Assembly: GCA_013287205.1 (NCBI GenBank) | Contig: JABDEE010000002.1 | Location: 1 to 54,627 of the forward strand | Direction of reading: 5' to 3' | Length of the DNA stretch: 54,627 nucleotides | Source of the DNA: Alphaproteobacteria bacterium | Lineage (GTDB): Bacteria; Pseudomonadota; Alphaproteobacteria; UBA9655 | In this document: positions 7,238 through 15,705 of the stretch, one piece after another | Numbering within the stretch: position 1 is the stretch's first letter | How the letters are laid out: every line of letters starts with the position of its first letter | Made by a program: the position numbers and the translations under genes | Notes under the pieces: model-generated | What the model saw: the letters and a program-made list of their open reading frames with translations, nothing else | Databases searched by the model: none | Told to the model about the DNA's origin: nothing

Positions 7238-8059
7238 ATGGCAGAACCCTTGATCGCTTTCAATCGTTTTGAGAAAACCCTCCCTCCTCTTAAATCGGGA
7301 ACACTTGAGGTACGTTTGGCGCGCTCAGAGGATGACATCAAAGCGGCTCAACGCCTACGTTATGAGGTTTTTTATGAAGAGTGTGGGGCCCAATCTGACC
7401 CCACAATGGCCTCTCTCAAGCAAGATGTCTCACCCGTTGACGATTTTTGCGATGTTCTGCTGGTGATCGATATTGCCACCAATAAAACAGTCGGAACCTA
7501 CCGCTTCATGCTACGAGAAGCAGCCCTTGAGTATGGCAGTTATTTTACAGCAAGCGAATTTGACATCAGCAAACTGATAACAGTCCCCGGTCAGATCATG
7601 GAACTCGGAAGATCATGTGTTCAAAAAGCCTACCGAACACGACCCACCATGCAGTTGCTCTGGAGAGGAATCGGCGCCTATATTCAACAAAATCGGGTAA
7701 ACCTTTGCTTTGGATGCGCCAGCTTCATAGGGACGGATGTATCCCAGTACAAACAGGCTTTATCCTACCTCTACCACAACCATTTAGCCCCTCCAGAACT
7801 CAGAGCCCGCGCGCTCCCCAGTCATTACCAGGAAATGAACCTCCTGCCCGCCGAAGAAGTCCAACCCAAAAAAGCCCTCCGCCAATTACCTCCTCTCATA
7901 AAAGCCTATTTGCGAGCAGGAGGGTATGTTGGAGAGGGGGCCTATGTTGATCACCCCTTTAACTCAATTGACATCTGCATCATTGTCCCAAGAGAGAAGG
8001 TCACCGGACGTTATTCCCAAAGATACTCTCACCCCTCCGCGTTTGGAGAAAAGATATAA
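7238..8059 (+). CDS. olsB: L-ornithine N-alpha-acyltransferase
   Basis: Transfers a 3-hydroxy fatty acid from acyl carrier protein to ornithine, giving lyso-ornithine lipid. The 273 aa protein is an OlsB/hemolysin-like GNAT. RLRYEVFYEECGA at about 40-52, VGTYRFMLREAA at about 87, and MELGRSCVQKAYRTRPTMQLLWRGIG at about 120 (in two parts) are family signatures. The ATG of olsA overlaps its stop by one base, so the two form the classic olsBA pair that makes phosphorus-free ornithine lipids in alphaproteobacterial membranes. Confidence 0.9.
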   Translation: MAEPLIAFNRFEKTLPPLKSGTLEVRLARSEDDIKAAQRLRYEVFYEECGAQSDPTMASLKQDVSPVDDFCDVLLVIDIATNKTVGTYRFMLREAALEYGSYFTASEFDISKLITVPGQIMELGRSCVQKAYRTRPTMQLLWRGIGAYIQQNRVNLCFGCASFIGTDVSQYKQALSYLYHNHLAPPELRARALPSHYQEMNLLPAEEVQPKKALRQLPPLIKAYLRAGGYVGEGAYVDHPFNSIDICIIVPREKVTGRYSQRYSHPSAFGEKI

Positions 8060-8844
8060 TGCCACGTGCCTATGGACGTGCCATCTGGCGCCTGTGCTGC
8101 TTTGCCGGCATAACCCTGCTTTTCATTCCTTTCCACTGGCTCTTGGCGAAGATGAAGAGTCCTCTCTGCTACCCTTATGGAAGATTTATTTTATCCGCAT
8201 GGTGTCGAGCGGTAGGATATCAGATCACCATCAGAGGCAAGATGACGACAAAAAGGCCGACCCTCTTTGTGGCGAATCATTCCAGTTACATCGATATCCT
8301 TGTTTTAGGGGGAATCATTCCCGCCCGATTTGTCGCAAAACAAGAAGTCGCAAAATGGCCTTTTATGGGTCTTTGCGCAACAAATCAAGGGACCATCTAC
8401 ATTGAAAGAAATCGAACAGCCATCGCTGATGGCATGGAAAAACTCCTCGCCTGTGTTGAGGAGGGGGATAGTCTCATTCTCTTCCCAGAAGGGACAACAA
8501 CAGATGGCTGCCGCGTCCTCCCCTTTGGAAGTTCTTTCTTTGATGTTGCCATCATCAAAAACATGACGGTTCAACCCATCACCATCACCTATGCGGGATG
8601 GGACGGCCTCCCCATGCCCCGCTTTATGCGCAAACGCTGCGGTTGGTTTAGTCTGGATATGGACCTGGGACCGCACCTATGGGATCTGAGCCAATGGGGA
8701 ACCATTCAGGTCATTGTGGAGTTTCACCCCTCCCTCGCCCCCCAGAACTATAACTCTCGCAAGGAACTGGCTCATGCCGCCTTTCAGGTTGTTCAAGAGG
8801 GACTCGTAAACGCTTTTAAGCATCCAAAAGAGGCAGCCGCATGA
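8059..8844 (+). CDS. olsA: Lyso-ornithine lipid O-acyltransferase (PlsC family)
   Basis: Adds the second acyl chain to lyso-ornithine lipid. The 261 aa membrane-associated acyltransferase has an N-terminal hydrophobic segment (residues about 10-30), the catalytic H-x4-D motif in NHSSYID (H74, D79) and FPEGTTTDG at 142-150. It follows olsB with a TAATG junction and overlaps miaB by 4 bases. A 1-acylglycerol-3-phosphate acyltransferase (PlsC) role cannot be excluded by motif alone, but the coupling to olsB favours OlsA. Confidence 0.87.
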   Translation: MPRAYGRAIWRLCCFAGITLLFIPFHWLLAKMKSPLCYPYGRFILSAWCRAVGYQITIRGKMTTKRPTLFVANHSSYIDILVLGGIIPARFVAKQEVAKWPFMGLCATNQGTIYIERNRTAIADGMEKLLACVEEGDSLILFPEGTTTDGCRVLPFGSSFFDVAIIKNMTVQPITITYAGWDGLPMPRFMRKRCGWFSLDMDLGPHLWDLSQWGTIQVIVEFHPSLAPQNYNSRKELAHAAFQVVQEGLVNAFKHPKEAAA

Positions 8845-10220
8845 CCACCAAGAAGCTTTACATCAAAAGCTATGGCTGCCAAATGAATTTTTATGATGCG
8901 CAGCGCATGACCGACATCTTGAAACCTCTCGGCTACGCTGTGATCGAAAATCCGGAAGGTGCGGATTTGGTCATCCTCAATACATGTCATATTCGGGAAA
9001 AGGCAGAGGAAAAAGTCTACTCTGACTTAGGCCGCATTCGCGCCCATAAAGATGATAAAATGATTGTGGCGGTTGCCGGGTGTGTGGGGCAAGCCGAAGG
9101 CGGTGAAATCATGCGGCGGGCCCCTTATGTGGACATTGTCTTAGGTCCCCAAACCTATCACCGCCTCCCCGAAATGATTGCCCGTGCCCACCGGTCTCAA
9201 GAAAACAAACAAGGCAAAGCACAAGGTCCTGGCCGAGGGGTACTGGATGTAGACTTTCCCGCCGAATCCAAATTCGACTTTCTTCCCCAAGAGCACAGCA
9301 CTGTAGAAGCGACAGCCTTTGTGGCCATTCAAGAAGGCTGTGATAAGTTCTGCACCTTTTGCGTCGTCCCCTATACCCGGGGAGCTGAATACTCCCGTCC
9401 TGTAACGGCGATCATCGACGAATGCAAACGACTTGTAGAGAAAGGTGCCAAGGAAATCACACTTCTGGGACAAAATGTGAATGCTTATCATGGCGATGGA
9501 CCCGATGGAAATACATGGGGGCTCGGACGTTTGATGGAAGCGCTCGCGTGCCTGCCAGGGCTGCTGCGTTTACGCTATACAACGTCCCACCCCAGAGACA
9601 TGGATGAGGAACTCATGGTGGCTCACCGCGACATCCCTCAGGTGATGCCGTTCCTCCATCTTCCCATCCAGTCCGGATCAGACCGCATTTTGGAAGCCAT
9701 GAACCGGAAGCACACCGCCGCTCACTACCTGAAACTCATTGAGAAAATGCGCGCCTTTCGTCCCGACATGGCCTTCTCCTCTGACTTTATCGTCGGCTTT
9801 CCAGGCGAAACCGAACAGGATTTTCAAGCGACATTGGCCCTTATCGAGGCTGTGGGCTATGCCCAAGCCTACTCCTTTAAATACAGCCCACGGCCAGGCA
9901 CACCAGGGGCGCTGATGAATGATCAAGTCCCAGAGGACATCATGGCAGAGCGCCTTGGCCGCCTTCAAGATCTCCTCAACGCCCAACAACTAGCGTTTAA
10001 TGAGAAGTCCATTGGCACCACCCAATCCGTTCTTTTTGATCGCGTCGGAAAGCAGGAGGGCCAACTGCTCGGCAAAACCCCTCACTTCCAATCCACCTAC
10101 ATCACAGCCCCCGCTGAATTGTTAGGAAGATGTGTGGATATAACAATTACGAAGGCCTTTGCGAACAGCGTGACAGGCACCCCACTTGTCATCCCCGCGC
10201 AGGCGGGGACCCAGGTATAA
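8841..10220 (+). CDS. miaB: tRNA-2-methylthio-N6-isopentenyladenosine synthase MiaB
   Basis: Radical-SAM methylthiotransferase that modifies A37 of tRNAs reading UNN codons. The 459 aa protein has the N-terminal auxiliary cluster Cys residues at 13, 49 and 81, the radical-SAM CxxxCxxC in [10 protein letters not shown] (167, 171, 174), GQNVNAY and a C-terminal TRAM domain from about 380. It overlaps olsA by 4 bases. The last 11 or so codons ([11 protein letters not shown]) are not MiaB sequence: they are read from a dispersed repeat, copy R3, which also supplies the TAA stop. The TRAM domain appears complete before that point. Confidence 0.97.
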   Translation: MTTKKLYIKSYGCQMNFYDAQRMTDILKPLGYAVIENPEGADLVILNTCHIREKAEEKVYSDLGRIRAHKDDKMIVAVAGCVGQAEGGEIMRRAPYVDIVLGPQTYHRLPEMIARAHRSQENKQGKAQGPGRGVLDVDFPAESKFDFLPQEHSTVEATAFVAIQEGCDKFCTFCVVPYTRGAEYSRPVTAIIDECKRLVEKGAKEITLLGQNVNAYHGDGPDGNTWGLGRLMEALACLPGLLRLRYTTSHPRDMDEELMVAHRDIPQVMPFLHLPIQSGSDRILEAMNRKHTAAHYLKLIEKMRAFRPDMAFSSDFIVGFPGETEQDFQATLALIEAVGYAQAYSFKYSPRPGTPGALMNDQVPEDIMAERLGRLQDLLNAQQLAFNEKSIGTTQSVLFDRVGKQEGQLLGKTPHFQSTYITAPAELLGRCVDITITKAFANSVTGTPLVIPAQAGTQV

Positions 10221-10241
10221 TTCCCGCGCTTGCGCGGGTAA
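10188..10241. repeat. Dispersed palindromic repeat, copy R3 (left half, inside miaB end)
   Basis: GTCATCCCCGCG, AGGCGGGGACCCAG and the hairpin CCCGCGC-TTG-CGCGGG match the left half of copy R7 (50499-50633) almost base for base. The right half seen in R7 is absent. The first 33 bases are translated as the end of miaB. Confidence 0.85.
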
Positions 10242-10242
10242 G

Positions 10243-10620
10243 TTACCGATTAACTGATAACTGATAGGCAACCAATGCCCGCTGATGATTCCGCACATGA
10301 TGCACACGCAGATAATCCACGCCCTGCTCTGCAAGCGCCAAGGAAACTGCCACCGTCTCAAGATCGCGGTCTCGCGCCTCTGCGTGAGAAAAAGAAGAAA
10401 TAAAACGCTTCCGAGAATGCCCGACCATCACCTCACATCCAAATTGTTTCAACTGCTCCACGTGCTGCAGGAGGAAAAGATTTTGATAAGCTGACTTCCC
10501 AAACCCAATACCTGAATCAAGAATAATATGCTCTCTTTGGAACCCACAAGACTCCAGATGACGGATTTTAAGCTCACTCCATTGGTTAAGACTCTCAACG
10601 GCCGACCGGTCAAAATCCAA
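10243..10620 (-). pseudogene. folP: C-terminal part of dihydropteroate synthase, cut off by a frameshift
   Basis: This frame carries the second half of dihydropteroate synthase: LDSGIGFGKS, GHSRKRF and a final RVHHVRNH (usually RVHDV), about 125 aa. It has no start signal; the upstream frame runs into stop codons just after a run of eight Gs on the plus strand (10635-10642). Removing one base there joins the two frames with correct family sequence across the junction (MHSLSIPPHRDQC). So either the gene is inactive or phase-variable, or a base was miscounted in this homopolymer. It encodes the pABA/pterin condensing enzyme of folate synthesis. Confidence 0.85.
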
Positions 10621-11551
10621 GCATTGATCTCTGTGGGGGGGGTATCGAGAGAGAATGCATCACTACAATTTTAAGCCCCCGCTCCGCAATGGTCCTTAAA
10701 GTCCGATCCTCCAAATTTCCCGTCACATCATTAATCCAGGAGATCGGGTAATTTTCTAAAACCTTTAAAATCGTCTCGGGCAAAAAGGAATCGAGACTAA
10801 TCGTAATATCATTCTGTTTGATATCATCAGAGAGCCCCTCAAGGATCGGATGCAGCCGTGCATATTCTGTCTCCGCATCAACCAGGACCGCCTGCGGCCG
10901 TGTCGATTGCGGACCCAACTCAACAACCGTTGCTCCCTCAGCCACCAGCTGCTTCGCATGAGAAATGGCTTTCTCCGGATCAACATACTGGCCCCCATCG
11001 GAAAAAGAGTCAGGGGTAAGATTCACAATCCCCACCAACTTTGGATTCAGCACAAAGCTCTGCGTATAACAGGTGTCAATATCGGGCAAAAGATGAGCCA
11101 TCTCCCCAAACGTTTTACCACCCGGATAACGACACTGCGGATCCAGCAACGCGAGGAGATGAATCAAAAACGGCCGATTCAAAAGCTCCACATGAGGAAT
11201 GGTCAGTGTAGGGGATATAAAGGAAGGACCGTCCCACAACACGATATCTAAATCAATCAGACGGGGCCCCCACCGCTCATGGGTTTCCTCCCGTCCCACG
11301 GTTTTTTCAATGTCCTTAAGCCCTGCTAACAATGCCTCAGGCGAAAGATCGCTTGTCCCCCGCACCACCATATTCAGATAAGGAATGTCCCAGTCTGCAG
11401 GCGCATTTGCGGGTAAAAGAGCAGGTGTTTCAAGAACAGGAGATAACTTTAATCGCGAAAAATACCGTTCCTCAAGGAGCGCCACCGCCCGCCCGAGATT
11501 GGCAAGTCGATTCCCCATATTGGATCCAAGGGCAATAGAGTAGAGGGACAT
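10610..11551 (-). CDS. folK: HPPK - dihydropteroate synthase fusion, 5' part before the frameshift
   Basis: Residues 1 to about 165 are 6-hydroxymethyl-7,8-dihydropterin pyrophosphokinase: YSIALGSNMGNRLANL at the start, ETPAL, then ERWGPRLIDLDIVLWD (metal-binding Asp pair). The protein continues into the N-terminal half of dihydropteroate synthase (VGIVNLTPDSFSDGG, ELGPQSTRP, INDVTG, VVMHSLS) and stops 14 residues after the run of G at 10635-10642. Such folK-folP fusions are known in Rickettsiales and other bacteria. The start at 11551 is chosen because AAGGGTGAAGGG precedes it and it falls 5 bases after the folB stop; an upstream extension to 11626 would overlap folB. HPPK should be intact regardless of the frameshift. 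Confidence 0.88.
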   Translation of the reverse strand: MSLYSIALGSNMGNRLANLGRAVALLEERYFSRLKLSPVLETPALLPANAPADWDIPYLNMVVRGTSDLSPEALLAGLKDIEKTVGREETHERWGPRLIDLDIVLWDGPSFISPTLTIPHVELLNRPFLIHLLALLDPQCRYPGGKTFGEMAHLLPDIDTCYTQSFVLNPKLVGIVNLTPDSFSDGGQYVDPEKAISHAKQLVAEGATVVELGPQSTRPQAVLVDAETEYARLHPILEGLSDDIKQNDITISLDSFLPETILKVLENYPISWINDVTGNLEDRTLRTIAERGLKIVVMHSLSIPPPQRSMLGF

Positions 11552-11555
11552 CCCT

Positions 11556-11924
11556 TCACCCTTGACCGTAAGAAAAGGACACGCCCCCATGGACACCTGG
11601 CACAGGCGGCGCCATCTTATTGACACATATCTTCAGACTAACATCGTGCTCCCCTAAGTAATCACGAACAACGTCGTAAAGGGTATGGGTCAAATGTTCG
11701 ATCAGGTTGAACCGCTTTTCCTCCACAGCTTCCTGAAGATGATGAACAATTTGGGCATAACACACCGTCTCTTCTAAACGGTCGGTGGTCATGGCTAGAG
11801 GAGGGGTTGGAAAAGAAAGGGTGAGATCAACACGGACAAGCTGGGGATGATATTTTTCTTCCTCTGAGCATCCCAAGTGTACCCACAGCCTGAGATCAGA
11901 AATGGTAAGGTTGCAGGTATTCAT
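11556..11924 (-). CDS. folB: Dihydroneopterin aldolase
   Basis: Cleaves 7,8-dihydroneopterin to 6-hydroxymethyl-7,8-dihydropterin, the HPPK substrate. The 122 aa protein matches FolB in length: LRLWVHLGCSEEE (catalytic Glu at about 22), CYAQIVHHL, FNLIEHLTHTL (pterin-binding Glu at about 75) and NKMAPPVPGVHGG at the end, where family members carry the catalytic Lys. It lies directly before folK-folP on the same strand with 4 bases between them, forming a folB-folKP operon. folE and a canonical folC are not in the window. Confidence 0.92.
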   Translation of the reverse strand: MNTCNLTISDLRLWVHLGCSEEEKYHPQLVRVDLTLSFPTPPLAMTTDRLEETVCYAQIVHHLQEAVEEKRFNLIEHLTHTLYDVVRDYLGEHDVSLKICVNKMAPPVPGVHGGVSFSYGQG

Positions 11925-11951
11925 GTGAGTCTCCGTGAATAATAAATGCTT

Positions 11952-12009
11952 GTCATCCCCGAGTTAGTAGTGCTTGCCGCCGACTCAGCCCGGCGTAGCC
12001 GGGGATGAC
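11952..12009. repeat. Dispersed palindromic repeat, copy R4
   Basis: Perfect 10-bp terminal inverted repeats, GTCATCCCCG and CGGGGATGAC, flank 38 bases that include CCGCC...GGCG pairing. It lies between folB and fdx. Confidence 0.8.
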
Positions 12010-12022
12010 AGGCGAGGCCCCT

Positions 12023-12358
12023 CTACCCCAGCATATTGCGCGTTGCTGCAGGCAATCGCACCACAAGGCCATCAAATTCAGGACACATAATGATTTGACA
12101 TCCCAACCGGGAGGTCTGGGTGAGACCAAAGGCTAGATCCAACATATCCTCTTCATCTTCTGTGGGCGTTGCCAAAAGCTCAAACCACTCCGGCTCCACA
12201 ACAACATGACAGGTGGAACAGGCCAAAGATCCTTCACATGCTCCCTCTAAAAAGATCTTATCACTATTTTCATGGGCGATTTCGAGAACAGACAACCCAT
12301 TGGGAGCATCAACGTCAATGCGTTCCCCATCAGGCTTAATAAAAGTCATTTTTGGCAT
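12023..12358 (-). CDS. fdx: 2Fe-2S ferredoxin, adrenodoxin/Isc type
   Basis: A 111 aa plant/adrenodoxin-fold ferredoxin that carries electrons for Fe-S cluster assembly and related oxidations. The four cluster Cys follow the Isc-type pattern C-x5-C-x2-C then a distal [16 protein letters not shown] at about 38-52 and SRLGCQIIM at about 85. [10 protein letters not shown] is the acidic helix used for partner docking in this family. It stands alone, not with iscS/hscA, upstream of folB on the same strand and separated from it by repeat R4. Confidence 0.93.
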   Translation of the reverse strand: MPKMTFIKPDGERIDVDAPNGLSVLEIAHENSDKIFLEGACEGSLACSTCHVVVEPEWFELLATPTEDEEDMLDLAFGLTQTSRLGCQIIMCPEFDGLVVRLPAATRNMLG

Positions 12359-12572
12359 ACCAACCTTACTCCTTCATGAAAATAGCGCGCAGCGCTTCTT
12401 AAAATAAATTGACATATAATGGCCTTTTAGCACGTCCCTCCCCTTAAAAACAAGGGTTCCCGGCTCATAAACGCCTTCCCATTTTCAAAAATTTTACACG
12501 TCCATCAGTAAAATATTAATATGTTGTGGTGTACAATAAATATATTAAAACAGTGAACAAGGGTGATTTTTT

Positions 12573-13031
12573 ATGAAGTTTTCCAATGTATTTTTAGACA
12601 AAACTTATACAGAAACCGATGATTTATTACGTACCTCACGAGATTACTTAAAATGGCAAGCCCCTTTAGATGTTAAAAAGCTTACCCTTCAAGAACGGAA
12701 TCGCATTACCCACGAAGCGATGCGCGTTGCCATCCGGCTCAGCCAAATCTCTGCATGGCTCATGGTGCAAAAGGCGGTACACACCCAAGCCATCTCAAGG
12801 GAGGAAGCCCTCTCAAAAGAGTATGAGGTCTTTCGAAAACTCGCCTGCCTCAATACCGCCTCTGAAAGGGATCCAGCTCTGCCCCTCCGCTTAAGAGAGT
12901 TGCTCAAAGAAAGTCGCTTGCTTTATTTAAGGATTCTGAGGCTTGACCACACCTTTCGGACACAAAAGCCTAACTCTCCGCATAAGGATTTTTTGTCGAA
13001 CGCACCGAAAGCCGAAGGGGGACGCCCTTAA
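12573..13031 (+). CDS. rcdA: RcdA / DUF1465 regulator of CtrA degradation
   Basis: A 152 aa helical alphaproteobacterial protein of family DUF1465. In Caulobacter RcdA is an adaptor in the ClpXP hierarchy that destroys CtrA at the G1-S transition. Family features seen are LTQ/LTLQERNRITHEAMRVAIRLSQ and ISAWLMVQKAV at about 58-68, which form the core helices. The C-terminal tail (THRTQKPNSPHKDF-like, poorly conserved) matches the flexible tail of the family. GGGTG lies about 8 bases before the ATG. The last 62 bases overlap the 3' end of der on the opposite strand. clpX and clpP are also in this window, at 28213-30231. Confidence 0.85.
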   Translation: MKFSNVFLDKTYTETDDLLRTSRDYLKWQAPLDVKKLTLQERNRITHEAMRVAIRLSQISAWLMVQKAVHTQAISREEALSKEYEVFRKLACLNTASERDPALPLRLRELLKESRLLYLRILRLDHTFRTQKPNSPHKDFLSNAPKAEGGRP

Positions 13032-14346
13032 ATCCAAAAGCTTCTCGTAATCCATTCACCACATACCGCCCGTAAGAATCGGGCAACTCACTCGCCTTAC
13101 TCGAGAAGAGCACAAAAGTGGGTGGCCGTGTCTTAATCTGAGTCATATACTTGACCTTGAGACGTCGCCCCGCCACCAAAGGAGGGGGGTGATGAGATAC
13201 CAACTCTTCAAGCCATTGATTGAGCTTTGCCGTGGGAACCCGCTGGTTCCACAGAGCATACATTTCCAGAACGGCCTCCATTAACTTGTCCTTATTACGC
13301 CCTGTCAAAGCCGAAAGAGGCACAAGAGGAATCCCCCGCACTTGCGGCAAGACGGTCGTCAAAAGAGCCTTCAAGTGGGTCAGAAGCTCATCCCGATTCG
13401 ACACCAAATCCCACTTATTGAGTCCTAAAATAAGACAGCGCCCCTCTTCAATCACTTGCGACGCAATATGAAGATCCTGTTTTTCAAGAGGTTGAGTAGC
13501 ATCCACAACCAACACAACCACTTGGGCATATTGAATCGCAGAAAGGCTTTCATTCACGGCAAGCTTTTCAAGCTTTTCCGACACATTCGCCCGCCGCCGC
13601 ATGCCCGCTGTATCGATGAGGCGAATGGGGTGACCTTCATAAAGCCACTCTACCCCAATCGCATCTCGCGTCAAACCCGCAATCGGTCCTGTAAGGACGC
13701 GCTCATGGCCTATCAATTGATTAAAAAGGGTCGACTTTCCCACATTCGGCCGTCCCACAATCGCAAGATGCAGGGGGGGCGTCTCTTCATCTTCCGCCAC
13801 CTCTTCTTCCCTGTAGAGAGGCCCCTTATAGAGAGCCGCCAAAGCCGCATAAAGCGTTTCAAGACCTAAGCCATGTTCAGCAGAAAGGGCAATCGGCTCT
13901 CCAAAACCAAACCCCCACGCCTCCGCGAGCGCTTGGTCGCCTCCGCGTCCTTCACATTTATTGGCCAGCAAAAGAACGGGGGGGGAAACCTTGCGAAGAA
14001 GCTTTGCAAAAAATTCATCGGCAGGGACAACACCAGCGCGCCCATCAATCACAAACAAAATGACATCAGCCCCCTCAAGGGCTTCTGTAACTTGACTTTT
14101 CATACCCCCCATGAGGGGATCATCACTCTTTTCCTCAAGTCCCGCCGTATCCACAAGCCGCAAGGGGATGTCTCCAAGTTGGCCAAAGGCCTCCTTGGAA
14201 TCGCGGGTCACACCTGGCATATCGTGAACAATCGCGAGACGCCGCCCGCACAATCGATTGAAGAGTGTTGATTTTCCCACATTCGGGCGTCCAACAATAA
14301 CAACCTTCAAACCATGTTTGCGACAAAAAGCTTCGGGGAGGGTCAT
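12970..14346 (-). CDS. der: GTPase Der (EngA)
   Basis: Two-domain GTPase needed for late 50S subunit assembly. Two G-domains in tandem each start with VGRPNVGKSTLFN (residues about 14 and about 210 from this start), with DMPGVTR, NKCE, TDTAGM-like and NKWD motifs. The C-terminal KH-like domain ends RPTPFVLFSSK-like and RLSVRSTKNP. The protein is 458 aa from ATG 14346 (MTLPEAF). The longer reading to 14451 is rejected because its extra 35 residues are translated from repeat R5. Its 3' end overlaps rcdA by 62 bases. Confidence 0.95.
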   Translation of the reverse strand: MTLPEAFCRKHGLKVVIVGRPNVGKSTLFNRLCGRRLAIVHDMPGVTRDSKEAFGQLGDIPLRLVDTAGLEEKSDDPLMGGMKSQVTEALEGADVILFVIDGRAGVVPADEFFAKLLRKVSPPVLLLANKCEGRGGDQALAEAWGFGFGEPIALSAEHGLGLETLYAALAALYKGPLYREEEVAEDEETPPLHLAIVGRPNVGKSTLFNQLIGHERVLTGPIAGLTRDAIGVEWLYEGHPIRLIDTAGMRRRANVSEKLEKLAVNESLSAIQYAQVVVLVVDATQPLEKQDLHIASQVIEEGRCLILGLNKWDLVSNRDELLTHLKALLTTVLPQVRGIPLVPLSALTGRNKDKLMEAVLEMYALWNQRVPTAKLNQWLEELVSHHPPPLVAGRRLKVKYMTQIKTRPPTFVLFSSKASELPDSYGRYVVNGLREAFGFKGVPLRLSVRSTKNPYAES

Positions 14347-14382
14347 GTGTATCTCATTAAAAAACGGCGGGCACTTTTCCTT

Positions 14383-14449
14383 GTCATCCGCGGGCTTAGA
14401 AGTGCTTGCCCCTGGAAGGGGCTGAGTACTTCTTAGAACCGAGGATGAC
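14383..14449. repeat. Dispersed palindromic repeat, copy R5
   Basis: Ends GTCATCC and GGATGAC pair, followed inward by CGG/CCG, AGAAGT/ACTTCT and a CCCC-TGGA-AGGGG hairpin. It lies between der and the small secreted protein gene, so der starts just after it on the minus strand. Confidence 0.8.
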
Positions 14450-14460
14450 AAACTAACATC

Positions 14461-14694
14461 TTACCGCCCTGTAGCCTCTTTTTCAAGGACTGCAACACGT
14501 TTTTCAAGAACATCGACACGCCGCGTCAATTTATTGATGATGTCAAGCAATTGAACCGACTTCGATTCTGTAAAAAAAGGATGGAGATCCTTATTTTGTG
14601 CAGGCTCATCCGTGTGAATCCACGTCACATCCTCAGATTGCGCGCTCGCCATCGAGGAAGCAATCAAAAGCGTGCAAAAAAGAACCCTCATCAT
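14461..14694 (-). CDS. Small secreted coiled-coil protein (unrecognised)
   Basis: A 77 aa protein of no recognised family. It has an N-terminal signal peptide (MMRVLFCTLLIASSMASA, cleavage expected before QS) and a mature part ending in a heptad helix (LLDIINKLTRRVDVLEKRVAVLEKEA) that should form a short coiled coil in the periplasm. The ATG at 14694 follows AAAGGATCATA. The 58 aa membrane protein gene ends two bases before it, so the two are likely cotranscribed downstream of hpf. Confidence 0.65.
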   Translation of the reverse strand: MMRVLFCTLLIASSMASAQSEDVTWIHTDEPAQNKDLHPFFTESKSVQLLDIINKLTRRVDVLEKRVAVLEKEATGR

Positions 14695-14695
14695 A

Positions 14696-14872
14696 TTATG
14701 ATCCTTTCCCTGGGGTATGCGCCGCCTTTTCCAACTTTTGGATTTTGCGATTAAGCACTTCCACCGTTTTCTGCAAGGCTTCAAGTTTCTCCAGGGTCGC
14801 CTTTCGCCGTGGCCGCTCATATCCAAACAGCCAAATCAGGAAAACGATGAGTCCCACGACGCCCCCCTCCAT
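14696..14872 (-). CDS. Small membrane coiled-coil protein, PspB-like in shape
   Basis: A 58 aa ORF with a single membrane helix (VVGLIVFLIWLFGY, about 5-18), a basic flank ERPRRK, then a heptad helix (LEKLEALQKTVEVLNRKIQKLEK). The layout resembles PspB, a phage-shock inner membrane protein, but length and residues do not prove homology. The ATG at 14872 directly follows the hpf TAG; a GTG at 14857 with GGAGG upstream is an alternative start. It may act with the small secreted coiled-coil protein encoded next. Confidence 0.55.
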   Translation of the reverse strand: MEGGVVGLIVFLIWLFGYERPRRKATLEKLEALQKTVEVLNRKIQKLEKAAHTPGKGS

Positions 14873-15448
14873 CTATTGCTCATTCTGGGAAGGCGCCATC
14901 CAGCCCACATTCCCATCTGCACGCCAATACACAACATTGAGTTGGTTATCGGCCGCATTATGAAAAAGAACAGCCCGTTCATTCGACAAATCAAGATGCA
15001 TCACCGCTTCACTCACCGTGAGCAAAGGCAGGTGTCGCTTCATCTCCGCAATCACAAGCGGATTATCCTCAACCACCTCTGGTTCATCATGTTGGGGGTT
15101 GATAACAGAATAATGAAGCTCTTGCCTCTCTTTATGAGTCGGCTCGTGCCTCTTCTGGTCAATGAGCTTACTTTTATGCCGCTTTAAGCGTTGCTCAAAA
15201 GTATCAAAAGCCTCATCCAAACTTGCCCGCGCCTCATCGGCGTCCTTATGGGCCCGCACATAAAGCCCGCGACCCAAATGCATCTCGATATCACATCGAA
15301 TCAAATAACTATTATCTTTTGCAAAGAAAACCTTCGTCTCCACAGGATGCAAATCATATTTCTCAGAAAGCTCGCGAATTTTATTTTCTGTTTCTGCTCT
15401 GAGGCTCTCTCCAACCTCAAATTTTTTACCCGTAATGATGATATTCAT
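14873..15448 (-). CDS. hpf: Long-form ribosome hibernation promoting factor
   Basis: Binds the 30S subunit and drives 100S dimers or silent ribosomes in stationary or starved cells. The 191 aa protein is the long form. Residues 1 to about 105 are the S30AE ribosome-binding domain (MNIIITGKKFEVGESLR at the start, then IEMHLGRGLYVRAHK and DEAFDTFEQRLKRHKSKL). A 35-residue linker leads to a C-terminal dimerisation domain (VSEAVMHLDLSNERAVLFHN, then VVYWRADGNVGWMAP). The ATG at 15448 is chosen because AAGGGA lies 8 bases before it; a start 18 bases upstream is possible. TATAAT at 15475-15480 (minus strand) may be its -10 element. Confidence 0.93.
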   Translation of the reverse strand: MNIIITGKKFEVGESLRAETENKIRELSEKYDLHPVETKVFFAKDNSYLIRCDIEMHLGRGLYVRAHKDADEARASLDEAFDTFEQRLKRHKSKLIDQKRHEPTHKERQELHYSVINPQHDEPEVVEDNPLVIAEMKRHLPLLTVSEAVMHLDLSNERAVLFHNAADNQLNVVYWRADGNVGWMAPSQNEQ

Positions 15449-15705
15449 GTAGATCGTCCCTTTCATTTTTAGTTATTATAGAATGGGTATGGTAAAGAAA
15501 GCGTTACGAAGGCGTCCCTTATGGTTTAATTTTAGCCCCATTAGACCGGACCGTCAAATTTATTAGATGGCAATTTTTATCTGAATCCCAGTTGACATCT
15601 GTAAATTTCAGCCCCACATTGTAGGACATGTGCGTGTTTTTATAGGAGAGAGAAATGTTTCACCATCGCAACTTATTTTTTAAACCCGCAACACAGTTAT
15701 AACCC

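Noticed and set aside
14347-14451. Longer Der start at 14451
   Set aside because: The added residues are translated from repeat R5; family alignment begins at the ATG at 14346.
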